Source: Pseudomonadota bacterium
Lineage (GTDB): Bacteria > Desulfobacterota > Binatia > Binatales > Binataceae
Assembly: GCA_021324885.1 (NCBI GenBank)
Contig: JAJPIF010000011.1
Coordinates: 248,001 to 312,000, forward strand
Direction of reading: 5' to 3'
DNA: 64,000 bases
Position 1 is the stretch's first letter, and each line of letters begins with the position of its first letter. Made by a program: the position numbers and the translations under genes. The notes beneath the pieces are model-generated. The model was given only the letters and a program-made list of their open reading frames with translations. It was not told the origin of the DNA and did no database searches. Of the stretch, positions 36,240 to 46,847 are shown one piece after another.

Positions 36240-36342
36240 CTGCCCTGACTCCTCACCGAGGAATGAACTGGCTCCTAATTGACTCGATCCCCGATGCCGC
36301 CGTCAAGCCGTTGACAGCGGCCGGGGAGGGCGCGCCGATAAT

Positions 36343-37137
36343 TTATCGCTCGCAATCCGCCGCCGCAGGGGCAGGATTGGCGCGCGCAAACAGATCACGC
36401 ACCGCCTGTTCGAGTTGACGCGTCAACTGGTTGCGCTCGGTGCCTGGTAGTGAATCGGTGAAAATCGGTGCGCCCAGTGTCAGGTGCATGGTGCGGCCTG
36501 GCACCACGATTTTGGCGCCCCGCGGCATCATCGCGGCACTGCCACTGATCGCCATCGGCACGCACGGTAAACGGCAAAGCAGCGCGAGCCAGGCGGCGCC
36601 GGGATTGAAGCGATGGATCCGGCCGTCGTTGAAGCGATGACCTTCGGCGAAAAATACGATACAGATGCCGGAATTTGCGACTTCGACCGCCTTGCGCACC
36701 GTTTGTCCACCCTGCTGGCGATCGATCAGGATGTGGCCGCCGTTTTTGAGCGCATAACCAAATACCGGAATCTTGAGAAGTTCCTTTTTGGCCACAAAAC
36801 GCACCGGACGCGGAAACCAGGCGAGCAGCGCCAGGATATCGATCAGGCTTTGATGGTTGGCGACCAGCACGAAAGAGTTAAGCTTTTCAATGTGCTCGAG
36901 GCCGTCGACTTCGACCCTGATTCCGGCGGTACCGAGGATCATTCGCGCCCACCAGCGTCCGATCCAGGCAACGCCCTGCGGCTTGCCGATTAACGCAGAC
37001 AAAGCCGCGAAAATGGACAATACCGCGGTATAAAGAACAGCCAGCCCGGTCGCCGCCACTCCCCAGCAAAATCGCGCCAGCGATTCGCCTTGCGGTTGGG
37101 ATATGGCAGCGTTCGAGCTTTGCGTCTCCTCGTTCAT
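36343..37137 (-). CDS. 1-acyl-glycerol-3-phosphate acyltransferase (PlsC-like)
   Basis: 264 residues from ATG 37137. Hydrophobic segment about 27-50, then the catalytic NHQSLID (His95, Asp100) motif, FVAKKELLKIPVFG (motif II), FFAEGHRFNDG (motif III-like) and VPMAISGS (motif IV). It transfers an acyl chain to lysophosphatidic acid in the inner membrane. The HxxxxD signature and spacing make the family certain, but the exact acceptor is not. It is downstream of the FTR1 gene by 149 bases. Confidence 0.87.
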   Translation of the reverse strand: MNEETQSSNAAISQPQGESLARFCWGVAATGLAVLYTAVLSIFAALSALIGKPQGVAWIGRWWARMILGTAGIRVEVDGLEHIEKLNSFVLVANHQSLIDILALLAWFPRPVRFVAKKELLKIPVFGYALKNGGHILIDRQQGGQTVRKAVEVANSGICIVFFAEGHRFNDGRIHRFNPGAAWLALLCRLPCVPMAISGSAAMMPRGAKIVVPGRTMHLTLGAPIFTDSLPGTERNQLTRQLEQAVRDLFARANPAPAAADCER

Positions 37138-37258
37138 GGCGTGGCGCTGATTCTGACTGGAAGGGCTTATACTTGGCGCTCCGGCGGCGGGCAAGCCGGA
37201 CCAGAGTCGCCGTTACCCGCGTAAACCATTGCTGCCATGGATGGGCGGGCAGAGTCGG

Positions 37259-37284
37259 ACCGCCAAGCCTTGCGGGCGGTTTTT
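37259..37284 (+). terminator. Stem-loop with T run next to the FTR1 stop
   Basis: ACCGCC (37259-37264) pairs with GGCGGT (37275-37280), followed by TTTT (37281-37284) on the plus strand. No plus-strand gene is nearby, so on the minus strand it would be a weak 3'-end hairpin of the FTR1 message, without a T run. Confidence 0.4.
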
Positions 37285-37285
37285 G

Positions 37286-38179
37286 TCAGGAGGCCGACGA
37301 GACGGCCTGAGAATCGTGCTTCGCGGATGCCGCCATCCCATGCGCACCCGGCTTCATTCCGAGTGCGAGTTTACGGCCGCGGCCGGTAATCCGATCCTGC
37401 CATCCGGGAAACAGGAAAGCTCCGGCCGAGAAAGCAAACAAGGCCAACTGTGCAGCCATCGTCTGGACGGTCGGGAAAATACCCAGCACTTTGATGGTCG
37501 GAGCATGCGGTATGAAGGTGGCCCCGACCACGCTGGCTTCCTGCAAACTGGCGATACCCTGTCCGGCGAAAATGATCGCCAGACCATACAACAGGATGGA
37601 AGTGACGCGGAAAAACGGTCCGAGCGGGATCCGAACCAGGAATTGCTGAAGAGTGAAAAAGACCACCAGCAAAATGAGCGCCGCCAGGCCCATCCCGGCC
37701 CAGATAGCGTGTTGCTCGGCGCCCGGGGACGCTCCCGCCAACAGTGCCTGAAAGAATACTATCGTCTCCCCACCTTCACGCAGGACCGCGAGGAAGGCCG
37801 CCAGGCCCATTGCAAAGGGCAGGGCGCCTCGGCCCGCTTCCTTAAGTCCCGAGAACAGAAATTCACGCCAGCGGTTGGCCTGGGTTTTCGCCGTAAGCCA
37901 TGAACTGACGTAAAACAGCATCCCGGCTGCAATCAGTTGAAAGATGCCCTCCATGGTATCGCCGGCATCATCCGAGATTACCGCCTGGACCGCCCAGGCC
38001 ATCAGAATACTGGCCGCAACCGCCAACGCTGCGCCGACATAAATCTCGCGCACCCGGCGGCTTTGGCCCATCTGTTTGACCCCGGCGGCCAGTGCGACCA
38101 CGACCAGCATGGCCTCGGTGCCTTCACGCAGCAGAATTCCCAAGGCATAAAAGAAATAGGGTACAGGCGTTTGCGTCAT
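37286..38179 (-). CDS. FTR1/EfeU-family iron permease
   Basis: 297 residues, seven predicted helices. Two R-E-x-x-E iron motifs: REGTE at about 18-22 and REGGE in helix 4, the hallmark of the family. It carries ferric or ferrous ions across the inner membrane. I chose ATG 38179 because the first motif then sits at the standard depth; the frame extends upstream to 38245. A Fur-box-like 15-mer lies 15 bases upstream (38194-38208), fitting iron repression. No EfeO/EfeB partners are visible. Confidence 0.88.
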   Translation of the reverse strand: MTQTPVPYFFYALGILLREGTEAMLVVVALAAGVKQMGQSRRVREIYVGAALAVAASILMAWAVQAVISDDAGDTMEGIFQLIAAGMLFYVSSWLTAKTQANRWREFLFSGLKEAGRGALPFAMGLAAFLAVLREGGETIVFFQALLAGASPGAEQHAIWAGMGLAALILLVVFFTLQQFLVRIPLGPFFRVTSILLYGLAIIFAGQGIASLQEASVVGATFIPHAPTIKVLGIFPTVQTMAAQLALFAFSAGAFLFPGWQDRITGRGRKLALGMKPGAHGMAASAKHDSQAVSSAS

Positions 38180-38193
38180 CGGAGTTGCTCTAT

Positions 38194-38208
38194 TGAAATT
38201 GATTCTCA
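38194..38208 (-). promoter_or_regulatory. Fur-box-like site upstream of the FTR1 gene
   Basis: Read on the minus strand, TGAGAATCAATTTCA matches 11 of 14 defined positions of the 7-1-7 Fur consensus TGATAATNATTATCA. It sits 15 bases before the start codon, which implies a transcript start very close to the gene. Confidence 0.6.
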
Positions 38209-38408
38209 ATTTATTCCAGTCGACCCCGGCCGTCAACTGCCGCACTCCAGCTCTGGATTAGTCACCTTGCTGCTCCGAATTAGGCGGTGTAAATTGAGCG
38301 GTGTGACTTCCGGGACCGTTGCCGTTCTTAATCCTGGCCCAGTAATCCTGAGGGTACCACGAGCCGCCTTCAGCATTTCGCAACGGCGGTTTCGTTAGGG
38401 GCCAATAA

Positions 38409-38747
38409 ATGCGTTGCGCATTTTGCCAGACGAGAACGATTTTATTCCGCAAAATCTGCCCAATTTGCGCCAAAGTCATCTCGATTGTTGATAACGCCGC
38501 TGGCCAGGTCGGTATGGGCGAATTGGTCGACTTGTTTATCGCCGCGGGCCTGACACGCGAACAGGTCGACCGGGTGCTGGACGCCGAAGTCGGCGATCAG
38601 CCCACGATTCGCGACCGCCTTACCTCGCGATTGACCAATGCGCTGATGCAGGGCTTAGGAATGCCGGGTCGCCAATCGCCCGAGGATGTCAGGCGCGTCC
38701 GGCTCGCAACCGCTGCAGGCGGGCAGGGAAGTTGGAGGGGCCGCTAG
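38409..38747 (+). CDS. Small zinc-ribbon-like hypothetical protein
   Basis: 112 residues. Two CxxC pairs near the N-terminus (CAFC, residues 3-6; CPIC, 17-20) would bind one zinc. The rest is helical, with an acidic/arginine middle (LTREQVDRVLDAEVGD) and a basic C-terminal tail. No family is recognised. It is divergent from the FTR1 gene and precedes the hydroxyacyl-CoA dehydrogenase by about 100 bases. Confidence 0.6.
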   Translation: MRCAFCQTRTILFRKICPICAKVISIVDNAAGQVGMGELVDLFIAAGLTREQVDRVLDAEVGDQPTIRDRLTSRLTNALMQGLGMPGRQSPEDVRRVRLATAAGGQGSWRGR

Positions 38748-38845
38748 GTGTTCGGCTATCCTCGTGCGGTGGTTTGCTCCTCTTTGAGCCTTTATATTAA
38801 GGGCTCAGCTATTGACCAGCTACTCTAGACGGTTTCGGGGTATTG

Positions 38846-39727
38846 ATGAGTATCCGCACGATTGGAATCGTTGGCGCCGGTCAGATGGGCGCGGGTATTG
38901 CCCAGGTGGCGGCGCAGGCCGGACTCGACGTGATCCTGCACGATGTCAGTGATGACGTGCTTAAGCGCAGCCTGGAGGGGATCGAGCGCAACGTCGACCG
39001 CATGATCGCACGAGGTCGCATTAAACCTGAGCAACGCGATACCATTCTGAGGCGCATCAGGACCAGCGCTCGGCTGGAGGATCTGGGCGAGAGCGACTTC
39101 ATTATCGAAGCGATCCTGGAGGACGAGGATGCCAAGATCGCGCTGCTCAAAAAGCTGGATCAGATCTGCCCGCCAACAACCATTTTCGCCTCCAACACCT
39201 CGTCGATTTCGATCACCAGGATGGGAGCGAGGACCAGCCGGGCCGATCGCGTGATCGGGATGCATTTCATGAACCCGGTGCCGGCGATGCGGCTGGTCGA
39301 GATCATCCGCGGCCTGGCTACTTCGCAGCAGACCTACGACGCCACCCGCGAGCTGGCCGAGCGTTTGGGCAAGACCACGATGGTGGCTGAGGACTTTCCC
39401 GGCTTTATCGTCAATCGCGTACTGCTGCCGATGATCAACGAGGCGATATACACGCTGTATGAAGGCGTGGGGCGAGTCACCGATATCGACACCGCGATGA
39501 AGCTGGGCACCAACCAGCCGATGGGTCCGCTCGAACTGGCCGATCTGATTGGGCTGGATACCTGTTTGGCGATTATGGAAGTGATGCATCGGGTGCTGGG
39601 CGATGACAAGTACCGGCCCTGCCCGCTGCTCAAAAAATACGTGGACGCCGGTTATCTCGGGCGCAAAGTCGGCCGCGGCTTTTACAGTTACGACCAACAG
39701 GGCAATCTGATTCCGCCTCAGTCGTGA
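38846..39727 (+). CDS. 3-hydroxybutyryl-CoA dehydrogenase
   Basis: 293 residues. Rossmann motif GIVGAGQMGAGIAQ at the N-terminus; FASNTSSISIT; catalytic His in IGMHFMNPVP; and the C-terminal NRVLLPMINEAIYTLYEGVG and DLIGLD helices. It oxidises (S)-3-hydroxyacyl-CoA with NAD in fatty-acid or butyrate-type metabolism. It lacks the crotonase domain of FadB, so it is a stand-alone HBD-type enzyme. ATG 38846 is preferred over TTG 38843. Confidence 0.92.
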   Translation: MSIRTIGIVGAGQMGAGIAQVAAQAGLDVILHDVSDDVLKRSLEGIERNVDRMIARGRIKPEQRDTILRRIRTSARLEDLGESDFIIEAILEDEDAKIALLKKLDQICPPTTIFASNTSSISITRMGARTSRADRVIGMHFMNPVPAMRLVEIIRGLATSQQTYDATRELAERLGKTTMVAEDFPGFIVNRVLLPMINEAIYTLYEGVGRVTDIDTAMKLGTNQPMGPLELADLIGLDTCLAIMEVMHRVLGDDKYRPCPLLKKYVDAGYLGRKVGRGFYSYDQQGNLIPPQS

Positions 39728-39799
39728 ACTGCGCACTCTTTGTCCGCTGCTGAGCGCTGCCACAAGCTGGGGCACAAATCAGTGAGAAGGGTCTTCGAT

Positions 39800-40033
39800 A
39801 TGACCGTCAAAGCCTTCATCCTAATTGACACCTCCCCGGGCAAGGCCAAGGAGGTGGTGCAAAAACTGCGCGGGGTTAAGGGCGTCATTGATGCGCATAC
39901 CGTAACCGGGCCCCATGATATAATCGCGTTGGTGGAATCGGGCGACGTGTCTTCCCTGGGGGAACTGGTGGTTCACAATATCCAGAGCGTGCCCGGGGTT
40001 AACCGCAGCCTGACGTCGATCGTGGCCGACTAG
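39800..40033 (+). CDS. Stand-alone Lrp/AsnC effector (RAM) domain protein
   Basis: 77 residues from ATG 39800 (GAGAAGG upstream). The whole chain is one AsnC C-terminal ligand domain: KAFILIDTSPGKAKEVVQKL, VIDAHTVTGPHDIIALVE and NIQSVPGVNRSLTSIV. There is no DNA-binding domain. Such SARD/RAM proteins bind amino acids and may modulate full-length Lrp partners. It is between the dehydrogenase and greA. Confidence 0.85.
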   Translation: MTVKAFILIDTSPGKAKEVVQKLRGVKGVIDAHTVTGPHDIIALVESGDVSSLGELVVHNIQSVPGVNRSLTSIVAD

Positions 40034-40222
40034 GTACAGGCAGCCCCTCCTTTATGTTATAGAGCGAGGGGAGGAGATCGGACGCAGGCGCAAGCCCGTT
40101 TCGAATTTTTGCAGCCACCGTCTCGCGCGCAGATTAATGATTGCCCTGCCTCGCTGATCAGCACGTGATGTGGCGGTATTACACTGGCAGGTGCAACGAC
40201 GAGGCGGTGGGGGATAGAAAGC

Positions 40223-40726
40223 ATGGCGGAATTACCTGTTGTCAAACGGCTACGCAAAGAGATGGAGAATCTCAAGCGCGAACTTACCGTCGATTTGCCC
40301 AAAGAGCTGGAACGCGCGCGCGCACACGGCGATCTGTCCGAAAACGCGGAATGGGCAATGGCCAAGCAGCGCCAGGAATTTTTGCGCGCGCGCCTGTCCA
40401 ATTACGAGGTCCGGATTGCGGAACTGGCTCGCATCAATCTCGACTCCGTGCCGCGCGACACCGTGGGCCTGGGCAGCAAGGTCGAAATCGAGGACCTCGA
40501 CGAGGGAACGCGCACCGAATACGAGATCGTGGTTCCCGAAGAAGTGGACGCTTCGCTGAATCGAATTTCGCTCGCTTCGCCGCTGGGCAAGGCGATGATC
40601 GGGCGCGGCGAAGGCGACGAATTCGAAGTGCAAACGCCCAAGGGCAAACGCTCCTACGTGGTCACGCGCCTGCTCACGATTCATGACCTGATCGAAGCGA
40701 GCAACGGCGATGGCGCGGACAAATAG
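40223..40726 (+). CDS. greA: Transcription elongation factor GreA
   Basis: 167 residues. The N-terminal coiled coil carries the tip acids in HGDLSENAE (Asp37, Glu40, matching Asp41/Glu44 of the E. coli protein). The C-terminal globular domain has SPLGKAMIGRGEGDEFEVQTPKG. It binds the RNA polymerase secondary channel and stimulates transcript cleavage in stalled complexes. Confidence 0.93.
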   Translation: MAELPVVKRLRKEMENLKRELTVDLPKELERARAHGDLSENAEWAMAKQRQEFLRARLSNYEVRIAELARINLDSVPRDTVGLGSKVEIEDLDEGTRTEYEIVVPEEVDASLNRISLASPLGKAMIGRGEGDEFEVQTPKGKRSYVVTRLLTIHDLIEASNGDGADK

Positions 40727-40814
40727 CGGGCGCGCCCTCAACCTCCCAACGCACCGGCGCCAAAGCCGGCGCTGAAAGCCGGCGGCGATGCCGGCGCGTG
40801 CAAGGAGCAAGCCC

Positions 40815-42482
40815 ATGGCTGTAGACCTGTTGATTCGCAATGGCCTGGTGGTTGATGGTACCGGCGGCCCCGCTTATCGCGCCGATATCGCCGTACAGCA
40901 GGGATATATCGCTGAAATCGGCAAGGTCAGCGAAACGGCGCGCCGCACCATCGACGCCTCTGACCTGATCGTGGCGCCCGGATTTATCGATCCGCACACC
41001 CACTACGATGCCCAGATCTGCTGGGATCCTCTGGTTAGCTGCTCGTCATGGCATGGCGTAACCACCGTCATCATGGGCAATTGCGGGGTTGGCCTGGCGC
41101 CCTGCAGACCGCAGTCGCGCGAAGTCGCCACCTGGGACCTGGTTAACGTTGAATCGATCCCGTTCGACGTCTTGAACAAGGGCATAAAGTGGGAATGGGA
41201 GACGTTTCCGCAGTTCATGGACGCGGCGCAGCGGCGCGGCAGCGGGCTTAACCTGGGTTTCCTGGCACCGCTGACGCCGCTGCGCCATTACGTGATGGGC
41301 GGCGAGTCGAATGAACGCGCGGCCACCACCGCCGAAACGGCGCAGATCCGGGCTTTGATTAAAGAAGCCGTCGCCGCCGGCGCGATGGGTTTTTCCACCA
41401 GCCAGGTGCCCAATCATATCGGCTATCAGGGCAAGCCGCTGGGCAGCAGGCTGGCCAGCCGCGAGGAGTTGCGCGAATACTGCAGCGTGCTCAAGGAACT
41501 GGGCAAGGGCGTGGTTGAAATCGCGCCGCGCACCGGAGGAGCCAGCGAAGAGGATTTCCAGACCCTGGAAACCATGCTCGAAGCCAGCGGTGGGCGTGTG
41601 ACCTGGCTGGCGATTATCAAGCGCTATGACATCCCCGACGCTCACATCCGGCTGATCAACCGCCTGGAGCCGCTGGTGGCGCGCGGCGGACGTCCCCAAC
41701 TGCTCGCCGTTCCGCTGATCGGCGACATCGACCTGCGCTCGCCCTTCATGTTCTCGCCCTATCCGTGCTGGAATGCGGCCTTCAACCAGCCGCCCGAGGT
41801 GCAAAAGCGCTTGTATCGCGATCCGCTCTTCCGCCAGAAATTTCATGAGGAACTCAAGACCCATCGCAACTGGCATGGCAACCTGAACATGGTGTGGGTC
41901 AACGAGACCGCCAGCGCGCAGCATCAGCCGCTGATCGGCAAGTCGGTGGCGGAGATTGCGGCGCAGCGCAATCGCGACCCGCTCGACACGCTGCTCGATT
42001 TGGCGCTCGAGGCCGACCTCGATATGCGTTTTTCCGCTGCCCGCTTTGAGGTCGCCGATGAATTGCTGGGCGATCCGCGTGTGATGTTGGGATTGTCCGA
42101 CGGCGGTGCGCATGTCGATCTGTTCTGCGACGCCGGTTATTGCACGGAGTTGCTTGGCAAATGGGTGCGCGAAAAACAGCGCCTCACTCTGGAGCTGGCT
42201 GTTAAAAGGATCACGTCGGAACCGGCGGACTTCTTTGGCCTCAGGGACCGTGGCCGGTTGCTGCCTGGGATGGCGGCCGACTTTGCGATCTTCGACTTCA
42301 ACACCGTCGGCTCGGATGCGCAGCGCCCTGAGGTCCGCTTCGATTTGCCCGGGGGAGGCCGCCGCGTCGTGGTGCCTGCCACAGGGATGGAATACTCGGT
42401 AGTCAACGGTCAGGTACTTTACGAACATGGCAAAGCCAACGACTGCCTGCCGGGCAAAGTCCTGCGCTCATCGGCGGCCTGA
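40815..42482 (+). CDS. D-aminoacylase-like amidohydrolase
   Basis: 555 residues from ATG 40815 (AAGGAG upstream). An N-terminal beta-sandwich strand LLIRNGLVVDGTG, the metal motif PGFIDPHTHYD (His61, His63), and the dihydroorotase/N-acyl-D-amino-acid deacylase pattern GVTTVIMGNCGVGLAP. Near the C-terminus are MLGLSDGGAHVD and RGRLLPGMAADFAIFD. It probably hydrolyses an N-acyl-D-amino acid or related amide. A hairpin (42500-42521) follows the stop. Confidence 0.87.
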   Translation: MAVDLLIRNGLVVDGTGGPAYRADIAVQQGYIAEIGKVSETARRTIDASDLIVAPGFIDPHTHYDAQICWDPLVSCSSWHGVTTVIMGNCGVGLAPCRPQSREVATWDLVNVESIPFDVLNKGIKWEWETFPQFMDAAQRRGSGLNLGFLAPLTPLRHYVMGGESNERAATTAETAQIRALIKEAVAAGAMGFSTSQVPNHIGYQGKPLGSRLASREELREYCSVLKELGKGVVEIAPRTGGASEEDFQTLETMLEASGGRVTWLAIIKRYDIPDAHIRLINRLEPLVARGGRPQLLAVPLIGDIDLRSPFMFSPYPCWNAAFNQPPEVQKRLYRDPLFRQKFHEELKTHRNWHGNLNMVWVNETASAQHQPLIGKSVAEIAAQRNRDPLDTLLDLALEADLDMRFSAARFEVADELLGDPRVMLGLSDGGAHVDLFCDAGYCTELLGKWVREKQRLTLELAVKRITSEPADFFGLRDRGRLLPGMAADFAIFDFNTVGSDAQRPEVRFDLPGGGRRVVVPATGMEYSVVNGQVLYEHGKANDCLPGKVLRSSAA

Positions 42483-42499
42483 CACCTGACCTCGAAGCT

Positions 42500-42521
42500 C
42501 CCTTTCCCCGCTGGGGAAGGG
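42500..42521 (+). terminator. GC-rich hairpin after the aminoacylase gene
   Basis: CCCTTTCCCC (42500-42509) and GGGGAAGGG (42513-42521) pair with one bulged T and a 3-base loop, followed by a TTTTGG stretch. It probably ends the aminoacylase transcript before the ATPase operon. Similar CCCTxxCCCC/GGGGxxAGGG palindromes are common intergenic elements. Confidence 0.5.
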
Positions 42522-42582
42522 CTGCGGTTTTGGTGTCTTCCAATTGGCTCGATCGGAGACATCTGAGCACCGGCCGTTGTGA

Positions 42583-44118
<1,536 letters not shown>

Positions 44119-44120
44119 AG

Positions 44121-44558
44121 ATGCGGTTGATCATCACCACGCCGGTAGCGGTGGTCGCGGACGTCAACGACGTCGTGCATGTGCGCGCGGAAGACGAGAC
44201 TGGCTCTTTCGGAATTCTGGAACATCATGACGAATTCCTTACCGCATTGAGCGTCTCAGTGGTGAGCTGGCGCCGCGCGGACGGCAGCGAGGCGCATTGC
44301 GCGGTCCGAGGCGGCTTGCTGTCGGTTTCAGGCGGCAAGGAAGTCGCAATCGCAACGCGCCAGGCAATCGTCAGCGATAATCTGGAACAGCTGGCCGACA
44401 AGGTGGTCGCCGAACTCAAACGCAGCGCCGAGCAGGAAGAAGCCGCATGGACCCATTCGGCGCGGATGCGTCTGCGCGTGCTGCGCGAGCTTTCGCGCTC
44501 GGCCGCGGCGACTGACGGCGCCCGCCCGCGCCATCCCTTTGGCGGCGAAGAGCCATGA
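44121..44558 (+). CDS. atpC: N-ATPase F1 epsilon subunit
   Basis: 145 residues. The N-terminal beta-sandwich (LIITTPVAVVADVNDVVHVRAEDETGSFGILEHHDEFLTAL) is followed by VRGGLLSVSGGKEVAIAT and a helical tail. It links the rotor and may inhibit. Two bases separate it from atpD and it overlaps atpQ by 4 bases. Confidence 0.88.
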   Translation: MRLIITTPVAVVADVNDVVHVRAEDETGSFGILEHHDEFLTALSVSVVSWRRADGSEAHCAVRGGLLSVSGGKEVAIATRQAIVSDNLEQLADKVVAELKRSAEQEEAAWTHSARMRLRVLRELSRSAAATDGARPRHPFGGEEP

Positions 44559-44911
44559 CCCCCGCGCCCTCACATCCGAAAAAGCCCCCTCCGCCGCGGT
44601 CGGCCGCTGAATTGCGTTCGGACAACCTTCAGCGTCAGGCGCGCTTGCGGGGCCAGCGGCGCGCGCGATTCGAGCGCGAGGGCGAACGGCCAATCGGCAG
44701 GAATCTGGCGCTGATGGGCTCGCTCGGTTGGCTGATCGTGATCCCAACGCTGGCCGGAATCGCCGCCGGTGTCTGGCTGGATCGGACCTTCGCGACCGGC
44801 GTGTTCTGGAGTGGCGCGCTGCTGACTGCCGGTTTGGCACTGGGATGCTGGCTGGCCTGGCAACGGGTGATGGAGGAGCAGAAAGACAAATGGAAGAAGC
44901 CGTCAAAATAG
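44555..44911 (+). CDS. atpQ: N-ATPase AtpQ (AtpI-like) membrane protein
   Basis: 118 residues. A long, positively charged N-terminus (RLRGQRRARFEREGER) precedes two hydrophobic helices (about 50-70 and 82-103), then a charged tail. This fits AtpI-like subunits that assist c-ring assembly; in the N-type operon this position is atpQ. It overlaps atpR by 22 bases. Confidence 0.78.
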   Translation: MTPAPSHPKKPPPPRSAAELRSDNLQRQARLRGQRRARFEREGERPIGRNLALMGSLGWLIVIPTLAGIAAGVWLDRTFATGVFWSGALLTAGLALGCWLAWQRVMEEQKDKWKKPSK

Positions 44912-45159
44912 CGATTTTTCTGCTCGGTGGTCTGCTCGCCGGCTGCGTCCATTTCGCGCTGCTGCGCCGCAACATCGATTTGATTATCGCGGGAAAATCC
45001 GCGCTGGTTGCGGTTTTGGTGACGGTCGGGAGACTGGCGCTTACAATCGCGGTCTTTGCTGTGGCCACTGTCCTCTTCGGTGTCGGGGTGCTGTGGATGC
45101 TGGCGGGATTCCTTGCCGCTCGTTTCGCCGCGGTCCAAATTGTGCGCGCGAGGGCTTAG
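44890..45159 (+). CDS. atpR: N-ATPase AtpR membrane protein
   Basis: 89 residues from ATG 44890, overlapping the atpQ end. Three hydrophobic helices: IAIFLLGGLLAGCVHFALL, SALVAVLVTVGRLALTIAVFAVATVLF and GVLWMLAGFLAARFAAV, with Arg in the middle helix (VTVGRLAL). This three-helix protein with buried charge is the AtpR subunit restricted to N-type operons. Its role is undetermined; assembly of the c ring is proposed. Confidence 0.8.
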   Translation: MEEAVKIAIFLLGGLLAGCVHFALLRRNIDLIIAGKSALVAVLVTVGRLALTIAVFAVATVLFGVGVLWMLAGFLAARFAAVQIVRARA

Positions 45160-45828
45160 ATGCGATCTCCGTTGCAGACGCCGATCGTCTTTTGCGCCGG
45201 ACCCATCCCGATTACCGAGCCGGTCGTCGTGACCTGGGGAATCATGTTCGTGATGGTGGCGGGTGCGTTTTTGGCGCGGCGGCGGCTGACTCTGCGGCCC
45301 GGTAATGGACAAGCGATGCTGGAGCTGGCGATCGAAACCATTCACAGGCAGCTTTCCGATGCCATGGGAGTGGACGCGACACGTTATTTCCCGCTGCTCG
45401 CGACCCTGTTTTTGTACCTGCTCGTCGCCAATCTGTGCGGGATGGTTCCGGGAATCACGCCGCCGACTGCCTTTGTGCAGACGCCCGCCGCTCTCGCGCT
45501 GATCGTTTTCTTTGCCGTCCACTATTACGGGGTGCGCAGCATGGGCCTGGCCGGATACCTGAAAAGCTTCGCCAAACCGACGGTTCTGATGCTCCCGCTC
45601 AATGTTGTCGGCCAGATTACGCGCACCTTCTCGCTGATGGTGCGGCTGTTCGGCAATATCATGAGCGGCGAATTCATGATCGGGATTATCCTGGCGTTTG
45701 CCGGATTGTTCCTGCCGATCCCGCTTTTGGCGCTCGAAATCGTGGTCGGGGTCGTGCAGGCCTACATTTTTACCGTGCTCGCCGCCGTATTTATCGCTGC
45801 CGGCGTGGGCGCGGTCGAAGCTGGATGA
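45160..45828 (+). CDS. atpB: N-ATPase Fo subunit a
   Basis: 222 residues, starting directly after the atpR stop. Hydrophobic helices match subunit a, and the essential stator Arg lies in [17 protein letters not shown]. Asn and Glu in that segment are also conserved. It forms the two ion half-channels. An N-terminal [20 protein letters not shown] leads into the first helix. Confidence 0.92.
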   Translation: MRSPLQTPIVFCAGPIPITEPVVVTWGIMFVMVAGAFLARRRLTLRPGNGQAMLELAIETIHRQLSDAMGVDATRYFPLLATLFLYLLVANLCGMVPGITPPTAFVQTPAALALIVFFAVHYYGVRSMGLAGYLKSFAKPTVLMLPLNVVGQITRTFSLMVRLFGNIMSGEFMIGIILAFAGLFLPIPLLALEIVVGVVQAYIFTVLAAVFIAAGVGAVEAG

Positions 45829-45838
45829 GGAGGATTTG

Positions 45839-46081
45839 ATGACGGTTCAGATGATCAGCATCATTTGCGCGGCGTTTGCCGTGGCCGTGGGCTCTTTGAT
45901 GCCGGCCTTTGCCGAGGGACGCGCGGTGGCTTCCGCGATGGAGGCGATTGCGCGCCAGCCCGAAGCTTCGGGCACCATCTCGCGCACACTGTTCGTGGGC
46001 CTCGCAATGATCGAAACGATGGCGATTTACTGCCTGGTGGTCGCGTTGATCGTGCTTTTCGCCAATCCGTTTTTACACTGA
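45839..46081 (+). CDS. atpE: N-ATPase Fo subunit c (two-carboxylate type)
   Basis: 80 residues, two helices joined by the polar loop ARQPE (38-42). Helix 2 has the ion-binding Glu59, followed by Thr60 (MIETMAIY). In helix 1, Glu26 sits where sodium-type c subunits have Gln32 (Ilyobacter numbering), giving a two-carboxylate site as in Fusobacterium nucleatum. The helix-1 GxGxGxG packing motif is replaced by S-L-M-P-A-F-A (19-25), which could favour a wider ring. Ion choice (H+ or Na+) cannot be settled here. GGAGGATTTG precedes the ATG. Confidence 0.92.
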   Translation: MTVQMISIICAAFAVAVGSLMPAFAEGRAVASAMEAIARQPEASGTISRTLFVGLAMIETMAIYCLVVALIVLFANPFLH

Positions 46082-46088
46082 GGGCGCG

Positions 46089-46847
46089 ATGAACTGGTGG
46101 ACGCTCGCCTTTCAGACCGTCAATTTTCTAATCCTGGTCTGGTTGCTTCAGTATTTCCTGTACCAGCCGGTACGGGAGATAATGGAGCGGCGCAAGCGCG
46201 AAATTGACGCCGCCTATCAACAGGCGGCGGCGGCGCAGGCGGCCGCCGATTCCGCTCGCAGGCAATACGAGGCGATGCGCGCCGAGGCGGCAAAAGCCGC
46301 TGCCCGGATGATTGATGAAGCCCGGGAGGCGGCGGAGCGCGAGCGCGACACGATTGTGCGTCAGGCGCGTAAAGATGCCGAAAATATTGCCGCTGCGGCC
46401 AGCGATCGGATTGCGCGCGAGCGCCAGACGGCCGAACTTCAGTTGCGCGAAAGGATTGCCCGCCTCGGCGTCGAGGTCGCCCGCACCCTGCTACGCCAGT
46501 CCGCCGTAAACGGCGCCACCCCGACGCTGGCCGATCGCGCGCTGCGGATGCTGGAGGAAATGCCGCCTGAGCAGCGCCGGCAGATGGCTGCCGATCTGGG
46601 CGAATCCGGACTGCAGGTGGCCAGCGCCGCTCCTCTGCCCGCGCTCCAGGCCGACGCGCTGCGCAAGCGGATCAAGGCCGTGTTCGGAGGCGAACTGCAG
46701 GTCGACTTTACCCAGGATCCGGATCTGATCGCCGGCGTCGAATTGCGTCTGCCGCACTCGGTTGTTGGATGCAGTTGGAAACAGAGCCTCGACGAGGCGC
46801 TTAAAGTGCTGTTGGAGAGCGATGGGAACGCTGCTCGACAAAGTTGA
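46089..46847 (+). CDS. atpF: N-ATPase subunit b with delta-like C-terminus
   Basis: 252 residues. An N-terminal membrane helix (about 4-24), a long alanine/arginine-rich coiled coil (about 30-135), and a C-terminal domain ending [32 protein letters not shown], which resembles the end of subunit delta (DPxLIGGV). This fused b-delta explains the lack of an atpH gene. It overlaps atpA by 26 bases. Confidence 0.87.
   Translation: MNWWTLAFQTVNFLILVWLLQYFLYQPVREIMERRKREIDAAYQQAAAAQAAADSARRQYEAMRAEAAKAAARMIDEAREAAERERDTIVRQARKDAENIAAAASDRIARERQTAELQLRERIARLGVEVARTLLRQSAVNGATPTLADRALRMLEEMPPEQRRQMAADLGESGLQVASAAPLPALQADALRKRIKAVFGGELQVDFTQDPDLIAGVELRLPHSVVGCSWKQSLDEALKVLLESDGNAARQS

Noticed and set aside
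38258-38479. 72-codon minus-strand frame upstream of FTR1 with natural-looking C-terminus (GGSWYPQDYW)
   Set aside because: It overlaps the zinc-ribbon gene at its start, lacks a convincing start codon outside that overlap, and I recognise no family. It could be a remnant.
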